A DNA stretch of 64,000 bases, from positions 65,001 to 129,000 of the forward strand of contig CAJNDS010002327.1 in assembly GCA_905221605.1 (NCBI GenBank), written 5' to 3'. Both the position numbers and the translations under genes were made by a program. The DNA is from Symbiodinium natans (taxonomy: Eukaryota > Sar > Dinophyceae > Suessiales > Symbiodiniaceae). The notes beneath the pieces are model-generated. The model searched no databases and was not told the origin of the DNA. It was given only the letters and a program-made list of their open reading frames with translations. This document shows, piece after piece, positions 32,101-37,300 of the stretch (the first letter of the stretch is position 1; each line of letters opens with the position of its first letter).

Positions 32101-32552
32101 CGAAAGCAGAGACCAGTGCATCCTCCGAGCCCACATGGAGGACGTGGAGCCATGTGGAGCCCATATGAGTTCCCACATGAGTTATCATGAGTTTTCACGC
32201 GAGTTTCGATATGTTCGCCTGGGCCGAAGCAACTTGCAGGTTCGCGGAGTTTGTTCAAGAGGGGCAGGTGCATGCTCAGGACTTAGAGGCGGATGATATT
32301 GTGGCTCTTTATGGTTTCTGCTTCATTTGCTTTCTGAGCCCGCTGTCCACCAGCATCGTACCACTTGCCCCACTCTGCGAACCTCAATGAGGATTTGCTT
32401 TGCTTCGCAGTGCCACAGTATGCACGCGGTGGGCCAGAGCAGCAAAGCTTGGGTCACGGCTGACAGTTTTGAGGAACACAATGATTGCAGGTGGGCATGT
32501 CTTGGCAGTGTTCCCTGCACGGCGAACAGTTACCGCAAGAACATGCAGCTGC
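4204..32552 (-). CDS. Very large multi-exon gene for a TSP1-repeat protein (gene span, exons listed separately)
   Basis: About 45 minus-strand exons in this span encode pieces of thrombospondin type-1 repeats: WxxWxxC, then CxxxCG, then a Gly/Arg-rich strand (such as GGQRTRNR), then a PC...C...DC end that leads into the next repeat. I could join 21 neighbouring exon pairs so that both phase and TSP1 spacing are kept. Introns recur at set places: phase 2 in or near the Trp pair, phase 1 in the Gly after the second Cys, and phase 0 near the PC or DC motif. Donors are GT, GC or GA; acceptors are nearly always AG|G. TSP1 repeats are extracellular adhesion or binding modules in known families, so a secreted or surface protein is inferred. 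Neither start nor stop codon was found, and the span could hold more than one gene. Cysteine-rich exons occur at 32.5 and 18.5-18.8 kb. Confidence 0.82.
4358..4408 (-). CDS. TSP1 exon, Arg-rich middle strand
   Basis: Acceptor GTTTTTCTCAG|GC, phase 1, reads VRHRQRALVPWSAQWN and ends at a GC donor in phase 1. Joined to the 5269-5303 exon it completes CGTG-VRHRQRALVP, a normal TSP1 second strand. The intron between them holds the (CA)n tract. Confidence 0.68.
4419..5128. repeat. Long (CA)n microsatellite with two G tracts
   Basis: About 700 bases of CA/CACA with scattered G, T and A changes, broken by poly-G runs near 4665-4684 and 4691-4710. All three minus-strand frames stay open across it (Val/Cys-rich), which is a repeat artefact. 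It fills most of the intron between exons 5269-5303 and 4358-4408 of the TSP1 gene. Confidence 0.97.
5269..5303 (-). CDS. TSP1 exon, WSDCSMSCGTG core
   Basis: Acceptor CTTGTGGCAG|G opens in phase 2 and reads SWSDCSMSCGT, ending in phase 1 at a GT donor inside the Gly codon. Joined to the exon at 5673-5699 it gives the three-Trp form WSQWESWSDC. Both Cys of the CxxxC pair are present. Confidence 0.75.
5673..5699 (-). CDS. TSP1 exon, YCVWSQWE start of a repeat
   Basis: A 27-base exon after GTCCAAG|G, phase 2, reads MYCVWSQW and ends in GA at a GA-type donor. The split Glu codon is completed by the G that opens the next exon, giving VWSQWESWSDC. A 287-codon open frame on the plus strand overlaps it but carries no family signal. 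Confidence 0.65.
7787..7820 (-). CDS. TSP1 exon, WSSWGQCDVTC
   Basis: Acceptor CACTTCTGAG|G, phase 2, followed by WSSWGQCDVTCA: WxxWxxCxxxC is complete. The donor is not certain (a GC site follows the second Cys). Confidence 0.72.
8865..8911 (-). CDS. TSP1 exon, TCDGIKRRSRR
   Basis: Acceptor ATTGAGAG|G, phase 2, reads TCDGIKRRSRRIAVQ. It joins the AG-ended exon at 9054-9136 through a split Arg codon to make WSACTRTCDGIKRRSRR, a full CxxxC plus Arg strand. Right-hand donor not certain. Confidence 0.75.
9054..9136 (-). CDS. TSP1 exon linking two repeats
   Basis: Opens in phase 0 after CACATGCCAG and reads APCNQGVPCAGDIDC, the end of one repeat, then QFDSWTQWSACT, the start of the next. It ends in phase 2 at a GC donor (AG|GCACGT). 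The PC...C...DC then WxxWxxC order is diagnostic. Confidence 0.82.
9885..9949 (-). CDS. TSP1 exon linking two repeats
   Basis: Reads IAPCNTHSCAENACHDGAW and then GEW, parallel to the 9054-9136 exon. It ends as TG|GCAGGA, so the last Trp codon is split by a phase-2 intron with a GC donor. Confidence 0.75.
10084..10127 (-). CDS. TSP1 exon, Arg-rich middle strand
   Basis: Acceptor GCGCTGCCAG|GG, phase 1, reads RRRQMSIKAKGGGT and ends in phase 0 at a GA donor. Joined to 9885-9949 it runs into IAPCNTHSC, the expected order. Confidence 0.6.
10731..10777 (-). CDS. TSP1 exon, GGQRTRNRH strand
   Basis: Acceptor CATTGCTTCAG|GG, phase 1, reads GGQRTRNRHIAQTPQ and ends at CAG|GC in phase 0. It completes the CSCGPG core of the 11089-11133 exon. 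Confidence 0.78.
11089..11133 (-). CDS. TSP1 exon, DWSSWSGCTCSCGPG
   Basis: Acceptor CTGAAAAG|GC, phase 1, reads DWSSWSGCTCSCGP and ends at G|GC in phase 1. An in-frame TGA just upstream fixes the exon start after the AG. Confidence 0.82.
11722..11765 (-). CDS. TSP1 exon, GQQQRDRQIA strand
   Basis: Acceptor GTTGTCAAG|GC, phase 1, reads QQQRDRQIARSEPQ and ends at CAG|GTATCG, a standard donor, in phase 0. Same exon type as 10731-10777. Confidence 0.78.
12425..12462 (-). CDS. TSP1 exon, SAWDSCDKTCGG
   Basis: 38 bases: acceptor CATTCGAG|G in phase 2, SAWDSCDKTCGG, then GGTG|GTGAGC in phase 1. Fits the exon before it (…CQVSPW, split Trp codon) and the one after it (GQQQRDRQ). Confidence 0.85.
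12584..12625 (-). CDS. TSP1 exon, PCSQQGTDCQVSPW linker
   Basis: Acceptor GATGCGGTGAG|G, phase 2, reads PCSQQGTDCQVSP and ends TG|GTGCGC, splitting the Trp codon. It gives the DC step between repeats. Confidence 0.8.
13343..13387 (-). CDS. TSP1 exon, TRTRRVQRQATAGG strand
   Basis: Acceptor CAGCTAAG|G, phase 2, reads TRTRRVQRQATAGG and ends CA|GCTGCA in phase 2. With 12584-12625 it makes AGGQPCSQQGTDC, matching the family's GGxPC step. Confidence 0.8.
13492..13544 (-). CDS. TSP1 exon, ESDCILGPWASWGDC
   Basis: Acceptor CGCTGCAG|GAG, phase 0, reads ESDCILGPWASWGDCWS and ends GG|GCAGAG in phase 2. The usual second Cys of CxxxC is lacking: the next exon follows as G-TRTRR. Confidence 0.78.
13815..13888 (-). 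CDS. TSP1 exon, GWQLRTRAVAQPARGGGRPC
   Basis: Acceptor CTGTAGAAAG|GT, phase 1, reads GWQLRTRAVAQPARGGGRPC and then ACLE, ending at a GT donor in phase 0. It holds the whole second and third strands of one repeat and leads into ESDC of the next exon. Confidence 0.85.
14110..14144 (-). CDS. TSP1 exon, SEWVSCSKTCG
   Basis: 35 bases: TTAGCACCAAG|G in phase 2, SEWVSCSKTCG, then G|GACCCG, a GA donor in phase 1. It joins the split Trp of 14705-14735 and the Gly of 13815-13888. Confidence 0.83.
14705..14735 (-). CDS. TSP1 exon, DCSLDEFMEW
   Basis: 31 bases reading DCSLDEFMEW, the DC start of a repeat. It ends TG|GTCTGG. The acceptor GTGACCAG is followed by T rather than the usual G, and a TGA upstream in frame limits the exon. 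Confidence 0.72.
15232..15254 (-). CDS. TSP1 micro-exon, EFRAWSHW
   Basis: Only 23 bases: ACGCTCAG|GAA in phase 0, EFRAWSH, then TG|GTCACA. Joins VVDC of 15575-15608 to give DC-EFRAWSHW. Confidence 0.65.
15575..15608 (-). CDS. TSP1 exon, CLEECTEVVDC end
   Basis: Acceptor CTCAGCACAG|G, phase 2, reads CLEECTEVVDC and ends TGC|GTACGC in phase 0. Confidence 0.65.
15960..15998 (-). CDS. Possible TSP1 exon, SRSIAVVNNE strand
   Basis: Acceptor AGTTGCAG|G, phase 2, reads SRSIAVVNNELEPD, similar to the middle strand of other repeats. Left end not fixed. Confidence 0.45.
16262..16312. repeat. Dispersed repeat, copy 2
   Basis: GTTGTGGTG, G-rich spacer of similar size, CCTTGGTTACATTCT, with differences in the spacer. 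Lies in an intron of the TSP1 gene. Confidence 0.65.
17053..17094 (-). CDS. TSP1 exon, CSADCGPATRLRER
   Basis: Acceptor GTTTTCCTCTAG|G with a good pyrimidine tract, phase 2, reads CSADCGPATRLRE and ends CG|GTCTCT. Confidence 0.82.
17204..17242 (-). CDS. TSP1 exon, CVWKPWTSWSG
   Basis: Reads CVWKPWTSWS and ends GG|GTGGGA in phase 2, which the next exon completes to WTSWSGCSADCG. The right end is approximate. Confidence 0.76.
17571..17661. repeat. (GA)n / GAGAGC microsatellite
   Basis: Purine-only tract of GA, GAGAGC and GAGAGG units on the plus strand, inside an intron of the TSP1 gene. Confidence 0.95.
18153..18263 (-). CDS. Exon of the TSP1 gene with an IPAGAS motif
   Basis: Frame reads FCRYGTPTELLAERLKLDTS, then VTLHIPAGASRLQQ, and ends CAA|GTAAGC, a standard donor, in phase 0. 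It is not a TSP1 repeat. The IPAGAxx step recalls the spacer domain that follows TSP1 repeats in ADAMTS proteins, but this is a short resemblance only. Confidence 0.55.
18512..18579 (-). CDS. Cysteine-rich exon
   Basis: Acceptor CACCTTGGCAG|G reads VSNCTSQCESDAPSDC then ANFRCD, with five Cys, ending at a GT donor. Pairs with the Cys-bearing exon at 18661-18800. Confidence 0.55.
18661..18800 (-). CDS. Exon with DC and CMNRC cysteines
   Basis: Open frame with acidic and Tyr-rich stretch LSDNEDYDMSY and a C-terminal HDCMNRCRAQ, ending CAA|GTCGCC. It is not TSP1; the domain is not identified. Confidence 0.55.
18977..19028 (-). CDS. TSP1 exon, VDCLWGQWSEWGACSKCG
   Basis: Acceptor CCGAGCGCAG|GTG, phase 0, reads VDCLWGQWSEWGACSKC and ends G|GCGATC, phase 1, a GC donor. 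All three Trp and the Cys of a canonical TSP1 start are present. Confidence 0.87.
19179..19206 (-). CDS. TSP1 exon, KPCGTTPCG end
   Basis: Acceptor TTTCGCCAG|G, phase 2, reads KPCGTTPCG and ends at a GA donor in phase 0, leading into VDCLWGQW. Confidence 0.72.
19464..19501 (-). CDS. TSP1 exon, NEWTECPVTCGG
   Basis: Same length and phases as the 12425-12462 exon: GCTTGCCAG|G, NEWTECPVTCGG, then G|GCAACA, a GC donor. Confidence 0.85.
19739..19777 (-). CDS. TSP1 exon, CVHHHADCKLSQW
   Basis: Acceptor CTTGTTCAG|G, phase 2, reads CVHHHADCKLSQ and ends TG|GTTCGA, splitting the Trp codon completed by 19464-19501. Confidence 0.82.
20330..20556 (-). CDS. Probable non-TSP1 exon, function unknown
   Basis: Open for 75 codons with a Cys pair (LNCQDCF) and then a charged amphipathic helix (RERKASDLLVRIHSDLLQ). 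Not recognised. It sits between TSP1 exons and may belong to the same gene; exact exon ends were not placed. Confidence 0.4.
20770..20925 (-). CDS. Probable non-TSP1 exon, function unknown
   Basis: Frame reads AWESFNNEVKQQGCLLRIAS and continues charged for about 25 more codons. The composition is protein-like; no domain is recognised. Ends approximate. Confidence 0.4.
20950..20993 (-). CDS. Possible TSP1 exon, SATCGDRDGRLS
   Basis: After GCGTTGGCAG the frame reads SATCGDRDGRLSPW, like the CxxxCG step of TSP1. The acceptor is followed by T and the donor is not placed. Confidence 0.4.
21828..21883 (-). CDS. TSP1 exon, PCPSEWKQWSECSASCGYG
   Basis: Frame PCPSEWKQWSECSASCGY has WxxWxxCxxxCG in full and ends G|GCTTCA in phase 1, a GC donor. 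The acceptor is either before PCPSE or at CCGTCAG. A stop follows within ten codons if the intron is ignored. Confidence 0.83.
22711..22834 (-). CDS. Probable exon, 41 codons, function unknown
   Basis: Bounded by TTTTCTTGCAG|G (phase 2) and GCC|GTGAGT (phase 0), the two best splice signals nearby. Encodes LVVWILDSLGRFRQREAEN and a polar tail. Not a TSP1 repeat; no family recognised. Confidence 0.5.
23295..23352 (-). CDS. TSP1 exon, WGPWDSWSGCSCSCGG
   Basis: Acceptor GCTCTTCTAG|G, phase 2, reads WGPWDSWSGCSCSCGGTS and ends at a GT donor. It is the same three-Trp form as the 17.2 and 5.7 kb repeats. Confidence 0.83.
23869..23917 (-). CDS. TSP1 exon, CKGYLMQVESCSSGPW
   Basis: Acceptor AGGTCAAG|GC, phase 1, reads CKGYLMQVESCSSGP and ends TG|GAGTGC, a GA donor inside the Trp codon. 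Confidence 0.62.
23980..24160. repeat. TATAGTA-type AT-rich minisatellite
   Basis: Degenerate short units (ATATAGT, GAGTATA, CGTATAT) over about 180 bases, AT-rich against a GC-balanced background. Confidence 0.9.
24213..24254. repeat. (CA)n followed by (CG)n
   Basis: Alternating purine-pyrimidine tract CACACA then CGCGCG, about 40 bases, with Z-DNA potential. Confidence 0.95.
24381..24432 (-). CDS. TSP1 exon, TACTAQCEDGVRKRERE
   Basis: Acceptor CCGATGCCAG|G, phase 2, reads TACTAQCEDGVRKRERE and ends GAG|GTGGGT in phase 0. CxxxC and the Arg strand are in one exon. Confidence 0.82.
24901..24956. repeat. Five-copy 10-base tandem repeat
   Basis: ACTTGCCATC three times then ACTTGCGATC twice, ending ACTTCG. 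Found in an intron or intergenic stretch; 24.6-26.1 kb shows no supported exon. Confidence 0.9.
26105..26163 (-). CDS. TSP1 exon, WRSCGNEDKHCDGGQQVRSR
   Basis: Acceptor ATTCTCTGCAG|T, phase 2, reads WRSCGNEDKHCDGGQQVRSR. Joined to the exon at 26237-26256 by a 73-base GT-AG intron it makes EWDHWRSC. Left end approximate. Confidence 0.75.
26237..26256 (-). CDS. TSP1 20-base micro-exon, VISEWD
   Basis: Acceptor CAACTCCCAAG|GTC, phase 0, VISEWD, then CA|GTGGAC. It links SDC of the previous exon to WRSC of the next. Confidence 0.65.
26397..26433 (-). CDS. TSP1 exon, EGCTSSGPSDC end
   Basis: Acceptor TGCTGCCAG|G, phase 2, reads MEGCTSSGPSDC and ends TGC|GCCCGC, a GC donor in phase 0. Confidence 0.7.
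26516..26570 (-). CDS. Possible TSP1 exon, VERPGSDGAGCSG
   Basis: Acceptor GTCTGTGAG|GTT, phase 0, reads VERPGSDGAGCSGHTH, like the GGxxCxG step. Donor not fixed. Confidence 0.5.
28667..28700 (-). CDS. TSP1 exon, SWTTCSCTCGQ
   Basis: Opens in phase 0 after TTGCTGAG and reads SWTTCSCTCGQ, ending G|GATGGC, a GA donor in phase 1. Joined to 28877-28912 it gives WNSWTTCSCTCG. Confidence 0.76.
28877..28912 (-). CDS. TSP1 exon, GHVVDCEMNQWN
   Basis: Acceptor ACGAGATCAG|GGC, phase 0, reads GHVVDCEMNQWN and ends AAC|GTTGGG in phase 0. Confidence 0.76.
29066..29104 (-). CDS. Possible TSP1 exon, CGEAKRRRVLKG
   Basis: After GCAGTCTGCAG the phase-0 frame reads VQPCGEAKRRRVLKG, resembling a TSP1 Arg strand. 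Another phase is possible. Confidence 0.4.
29537..29559. repeat. Short telomere-type (CCCTAAA)n tract
   Basis: About three CCCTAAA units, with degenerate TTTAGGG-like sequence on the other side at 29393-29440. Confidence 0.75.
29560..31740. other. Stretch without a supported gene between TSP1 exons
   Basis: 29.6-30.0 and 30.45-30.8 kb are AT-richer than the surroundings and carry GATGGATG/GATGTCGT motif runs on both sides of the 85-base repeat. 30.8-31.7 kb has no exon I can support. It may be an intron of the TSP1 gene or a break between two genes. Confidence 0.5.
30022..30408. repeat. 85-base tandem repeat made of two 42/43-base half units
   Basis: Units start at 30022, 30107, 30192 and 30277 (spacing exactly 85), then 30373 after an 11-base insertion. 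Each unit has two related halves, both with GACCCTCTGCGTGT or a close form. All three minus frames stay open (as in FDNAKTRRGLS), which I take as a property of the repeat rather than coding. Confidence 0.93.
31752..31788 (-). CDS. TSP1 exon, EDTKPCYKRECA end
   Basis: Acceptor CAAAGATGCAG|GAA, phase 0, reads EDTKPCYKRECA and ends G|GTCTCC in phase 1. Confidence 0.65.
31843..31914 (-). CDS. TSP1 exon, RPNNECGQPCQGIQDCSAEF
   Basis: Acceptor GCTTTCTCAG|G, phase 2, reads ALARPNNECGQPCQGIQDC, the standard GGxPCxG...DC end. Left end approximate. Confidence 0.78.
31958..31986 (-). CDS. TSP1 exon, RSRRSHEQQ strand
   Basis: After CTTTTTCCAG the frame reads RSRRSHEQQ and ends TT|GTGTCG in phase 2, completing Leu with the next exon to give EQQL-ALARPNNEC. 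Confidence 0.65.
32461..32552 (-). CDS. Cysteine-dense exon near the 5' side of the TSP1 gene
   Basis: Acceptor GACACTTGAG|GCA, phase 0, reads AAACSCGNCSPCREHCQDMP then TCNHCVPQNC: nine Cys in about 29 residues. The spacing is not TSP1; it recalls small disulphide-rich modules. It is the most upstream exon I can support for the gene. Confidence 0.6.
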
Positions 32553-34200
32553 CTCAAGTGTCTCTCAAGACAGTAGCTACTACAACTACAACTGCTTCAG
32601 CTAGCAGCTACTAGTAGCAGCAGAAATCGCACCAAGAGCAAAGGATCTGGAAGGAACATGCGAGCAGTGCTGCAGGCATCTACCCCGTGCTGGAAGGCTG
32701 GCCACTCCACTTCTGTTCCCGAGCAGGACCGGGAACCCGCCACGAGGAATGCGCTCTCCTTCGACCACACATCTATTCTGATCAAAAAATGTCTTGCACG
32801 TGCTCACTGATGTCTCCGCTTGAGCTTCCACCTGTGGTACAGGATCAGGCAGACTGCGCGCAGACTTCACTCAAACTGGCCTTGGACAGAGATGGTGCTT
32901 TCTTTGGCGGTCCATCGCCAAGGGACGCTATCCACATAGGACCGTGAGGCCTCATGCATAACTTCTGGCTGTCGCCAACATTGTCGGCCCCTCACTGCAC
33001 GATGGCCCAGACTATCCAAGTCGAAGATCGTCCTGACCGGAACCATCACTCACGTCGCTCACAATTCGTACCAAAGCAGCTGCCCTCAAGGTGTAGCAGC
33101 AACAGTAGAAGGAGACGAGGATATGTTAAGAATATTGAGGCTGCTGCAATTGTTGTCAGCCTTTCACGCCTTTGAATCTGGCACTCGTCCATGCAAACTA
33201 TGACCAGATCAGGCCAGACCGATAATGAGCGCTGCGCACGCACATATGCTACGACCGAACATACCTATCTTTACAAGATAAGGTTAGAGCATGAAGGCCA
33301 TGAGGAAGTGTCTATCACAATGACGCAACGAAAGCTGGAGCGTGTTCCTAGCTGAGCAGTGATGGGTTGATATAAGATGGGACCGACGCACGGCCCCTAA
33401 GGCCCCTTCACACAGAAAAGTGCTCGATGAGTGTGCTGCAGTCACAGAGGCTGAGACCATCAGGTGCGGGGCAGGGTTGCACATGCTTTTACTGTATCCC
33501 TTATGTGGTTGAAGCAGATTCTAGCGGATTAAGTGAGCCTTTCCTTGTTAAGGGATCAAACGGAGCAATGCTAGCCACAGAGACCGTCTTGTGGGCTGCT
33601 CTGTGTCCTCCTGCACTCCGCAGACTTCCACAAACCACCGCTTGAAGAGTGGCCTTCCATGAGCCACACAGATCAGGTATGGTCGAAGCTTGCAAGCTCG
33701 TTACAAGCATGGCCAATTCCAGAACGCCTGCCGTCTGCTCTACTACTCTGCCCATGGCAACGGCAGCCTGTGAGCTTCAATGATGCCCAGGTCTTGGAAA
33801 AACAGCGTGTCTAGGATTTTGTGGTTGGAATCTTTGTCCTCGGCTGTGCTAAAGCATGCGCAAGCCATGGCTGTCAGTCCATCCTTTGCCACCCTCGCCA
33901 TCAACTAAGCCGTCTCGCATCACACTGTGTTTTCACCAGTCAAACGATCGCGGGGACCTGAACACTGATCTCTGTGCCCTGCATGCTCCTCCGATCTCCA
34001 AGCTTGCAGGTCCAAAGCAAGCAGTCCCAAACCCTCAAACCCAGCTTCTCAGGCACATGTCCCAAAGGACAGCCAAACAAAGAAATACACAAACAAACAA
34101 AACAAAAAAACAAGGCCTGAATGTAACCCTGACGCGATGGCCCCTGCACAGACAGCACAACACCACAAGCGGCAACAGAGCATGGAAACAGCATGCATAC
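32553..34200. other. No gene supported
   Basis: Open frames here are short and lack family or splice support. It is presumably the 5' region of the TSP1 gene plus intergenic DNA. Confidence 0.5.
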
Positions 34201-34209
34201 ATGCGAGTG

Positions 34210-34320
34210 AGCACTACGAGCATCCATGACGGTGTAGGTCTGGGCAATCTGGGCGACGGTGTCGTAGCCTAATCTTCCCAGCTCATGCACCAATGAACTG
34301 TGATGATCTTTGAACTGGGA
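34210..34320 (-). CDS. Probable helical-repeat exon
   Basis: After GGGATCCCAG the frame reads FKDHHSSLVHELGRLGYDTV, then AQIAQTYTVMD. The alternating helix pattern is like the exons at 41-47 kb. It may be the 3' part of that gene or a neighbour. Confidence 0.42.
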
Positions 34321-34329
34321 TCCCTGGTC

Positions 34330-37300
34330 CTTGCCGGGTGGCTCAATTGATGTAGTCACCGTAGTCAGTAGACGGAAAGATAAACGAGTTGCAGCTGAGA
34401 AGCATTCTTGCACAACAGGCAAGTAGCACAGCAATTCGCCAGAAGTGTCGATGCCTGCCTTCCGCTCAATCTGGTGCTGCCAAGTGAGTCTATGCCCTTT
34501 GGACATTGTAGAAAGCCCATGGCGGCATCAACGCTAAATCAACGTTTTGAATCTCTGCCTGCTGCATTCGTTGTTTCAGCATAATGAAGTTCAAGTTGCC
34601 AGCCAGTCTGCAAACGGCAGCTGTCGCAGATTTGGGTGTCGACCGCATGTCTCCTCCTGCATTCAGAGCTGGCAGTCAAAAGCATAGCTCGTGCAAAAAG
34701 TCAACTTCCACCTCCGGGATCTATTCAAGCATTTTCTTGGGATCAACTGTTGTGCCAGATTCGCCTCCCAATGGAATGCTTCCGTGATTGTGCAGTTGGG
34801 TGTATATGGCTGTACTATGCTGTGCTGCTATCCGCATCTATCCGTCACTCCGTCGCCGTCTGGCTTCGCAAATCAGGAACCAGCTGCGCAGGCTGGAGAG
34901 CCGAGCCTTTGGGACCCGCAAGAGCCACTTGGTTGACACGTCGTCTCAATCGAGCTAGACTTGGGGAAGCGTAGGTTTGTCTACGTCGCATATTTGTGCT
35001 CGCATCATGCTGGCTGTCGAGGCTGTCGCGGCCGCTAGCAATAGCAGTAGAAACCCAAATCAACCTGAAAGTCTCCGAGCCACGAAACATCCCTTGCAAC
35101 CTCGGTCCATTGTCCGTGCACGACCCCACTGGGCACCAAGCGTTCCGCAGCACGAGTTCCAGCGTCCTCAGATCGAAGGTTTGTTGGAGGTCTTGTACAG
35201 AGGCCAGCCCTTGCCGTTCAAACCCTGTGAAAGTGAGACGAAAGTGCCTCGTCCGCAAAACTGCGAAGGGACCTGATGCGTGCGCAGACATAGGTTACTC
35301 GCACACGAGTTGCCCTGACGTGTTGGTTGCAACATGGTTTCGAGACAAAAAAGTACAGTTTCAAAAGCTGCCTGGAATTTACACAGTTTAGAATCTTGCG
35401 CCTGGGCGCATGCTGCATTTTGAAGGGCTTCGAAGGGTCGGGTCGGTGGGGATTAGAACGTACAGGTCCAATTCTTCGCCACTCGTTTTGCAGAAGCTGT
35501 TGGCTGGCATCCTTCCTTGCCTCACTTGGTCAGCATTCAGTTCATTTTCTGCACGAACCCTCGAGATGCATTTGTAGCTTAATGATTTGCCCCATGTTGA
35601 AATTTTGGTCGTTGAAAGTGGGTTTCGTGTCTGACATGCTCTCTGCAAAGCCAACTCCAAGAAACATGTCTGTGTGATCGAAAATGCCGATGATGCTCAG
35701 AAGCACTTTCCTGCTAGCGTTTGAAGAACCATGCTGAGACGTACACACGCACACACACACACACCAAATTCTAGCTGCGCCTTTGCCTGCCATCATCATT
35801 GGCGTTGCCATCGCCTGCAGCCTCGGGATGCGCCGCGGGGGCCTCGACGAAGAGGCCTTAGAGAAATTGGAGAAACTAGAGATATTCAGAGCGCTCGTTG
35901 GGGGGCGCGCTTGTTGAAAGCCCCCCCTCGGTGCTCCAAGCCTTGCAAAAGTCGACTCCTCGATGTCTTCTCGCTTTGCAAGTCCATTGTGGCCCAAGCG
36001 GCCCGTGTTCAAGGTTTTCGGGCGCAGGCCGTGATCTTCAAAGAAACAGCGGAGGCGTTCGGCCTGATGTTACTGATTGCCACTGGCCAAGAGTAACCAT
36101 GTCACTATTCATGTCTCGACTTGTGGGACGTCTGCGTCTAATGCGGCAATGCTGCGAAATGTTCCATTCGCTGTGCCTGCAAAGAAACATGCAGCCATTC
36201 AGACTCCGCCTCGCGGGAAGCACAGCATACGAACAGACGTGGCTCCAGGAAGACGGCCCTTTTGGCCCTACTAGTATTGAATTGATGTCGACATGCAATG
36301 TCCTCGCCACCGTGCGCCTTCAGAGCAGCCAGCTCGCTCACTTCCTGCGCTTGCCCGGCAGCCCAGCAGCGGCAGGAGGCCAGCCAACCCTGGGCATTGC
36401 GGCATGGCACGGGATGGCACGGGATGCAGAGGCACTAAGAGATGCTGCAGCTCCTCGCATGCCTTGCTTCTTTGCTGATGCTTTGCAACTCGTGGCGATG
36501 TCTGGCGGAAGTGCATCCCGCCTTGCTCGGATGCACCCCCAGTTCAGGCACCTCACTTGGCTGCTGCGTTTCAGCTTGAGTTGCGGGCCTCTTCAAAACA
36601 ATCTGCTTGGCCGCGCGCTTCAAAGATCTCCTTGGCAAACACGGCATGGCGCTCCACTTCACAGAATCTTCACAAGAACCACAAAGGCCGCCCTGGCTAG
36701 GGGCCCAGAAATCTTCAGCCACGAGGCCAAGTCATAGCCGGTGTGCATATGGAGCTGCCACAGGAGGCGAGGTGCACCCGGCAACAGAACACCGACACTG
36801 AGCAGCTGGCAACCTGTTCATTCCGGCACAGTGCACCAAACTTCAGACATGGACAGAACCGCGCAGCTAAGATTTCAGAGCAAATCGGAAGATGGCTTCT
36901 GTTTCCCTTACCGGTCGAGTTTGGTCGATGCTCAAAATCAAAGGGAGCCTGGACTGAGCAGGCACAGGTTCTCTGTTCGTCGGAGATCCTCAAGTTGAGC
37001 TTCGCCACCTGCTGTGCTCAAGTCGAAGCTGTGTTGATTACGCCATTTGCGGGGCAAAAAGCTGCAGTGACCTCCATGCAGAACCAGCAGATCCACACAA
37101 CCAGAGCCGCGACGTTGCAGAGCCTGTCGGATAAATCTGCCTGTCGTCCCGTTTGCATTGCTCTGCATAACGTCTCATATGAAAAGCGTTTTGAACCCAT
37201 CCTTCTCCATGAGGTACTCGACTGGCCCCAAGTGCACCTGGCTTTGGGAAGCCAGATCCGACCTCTGCCCACCTACTGCTACATCTACTACTCCCCCATA

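Noticed and set aside
35898-36737. 279-codon plus-strand frame against minus frames in the same place
   Set aside because: Both strands look equally plausible (Ala-rich, GC-rich), with no motif or splice pair to decide, so no gene is called.
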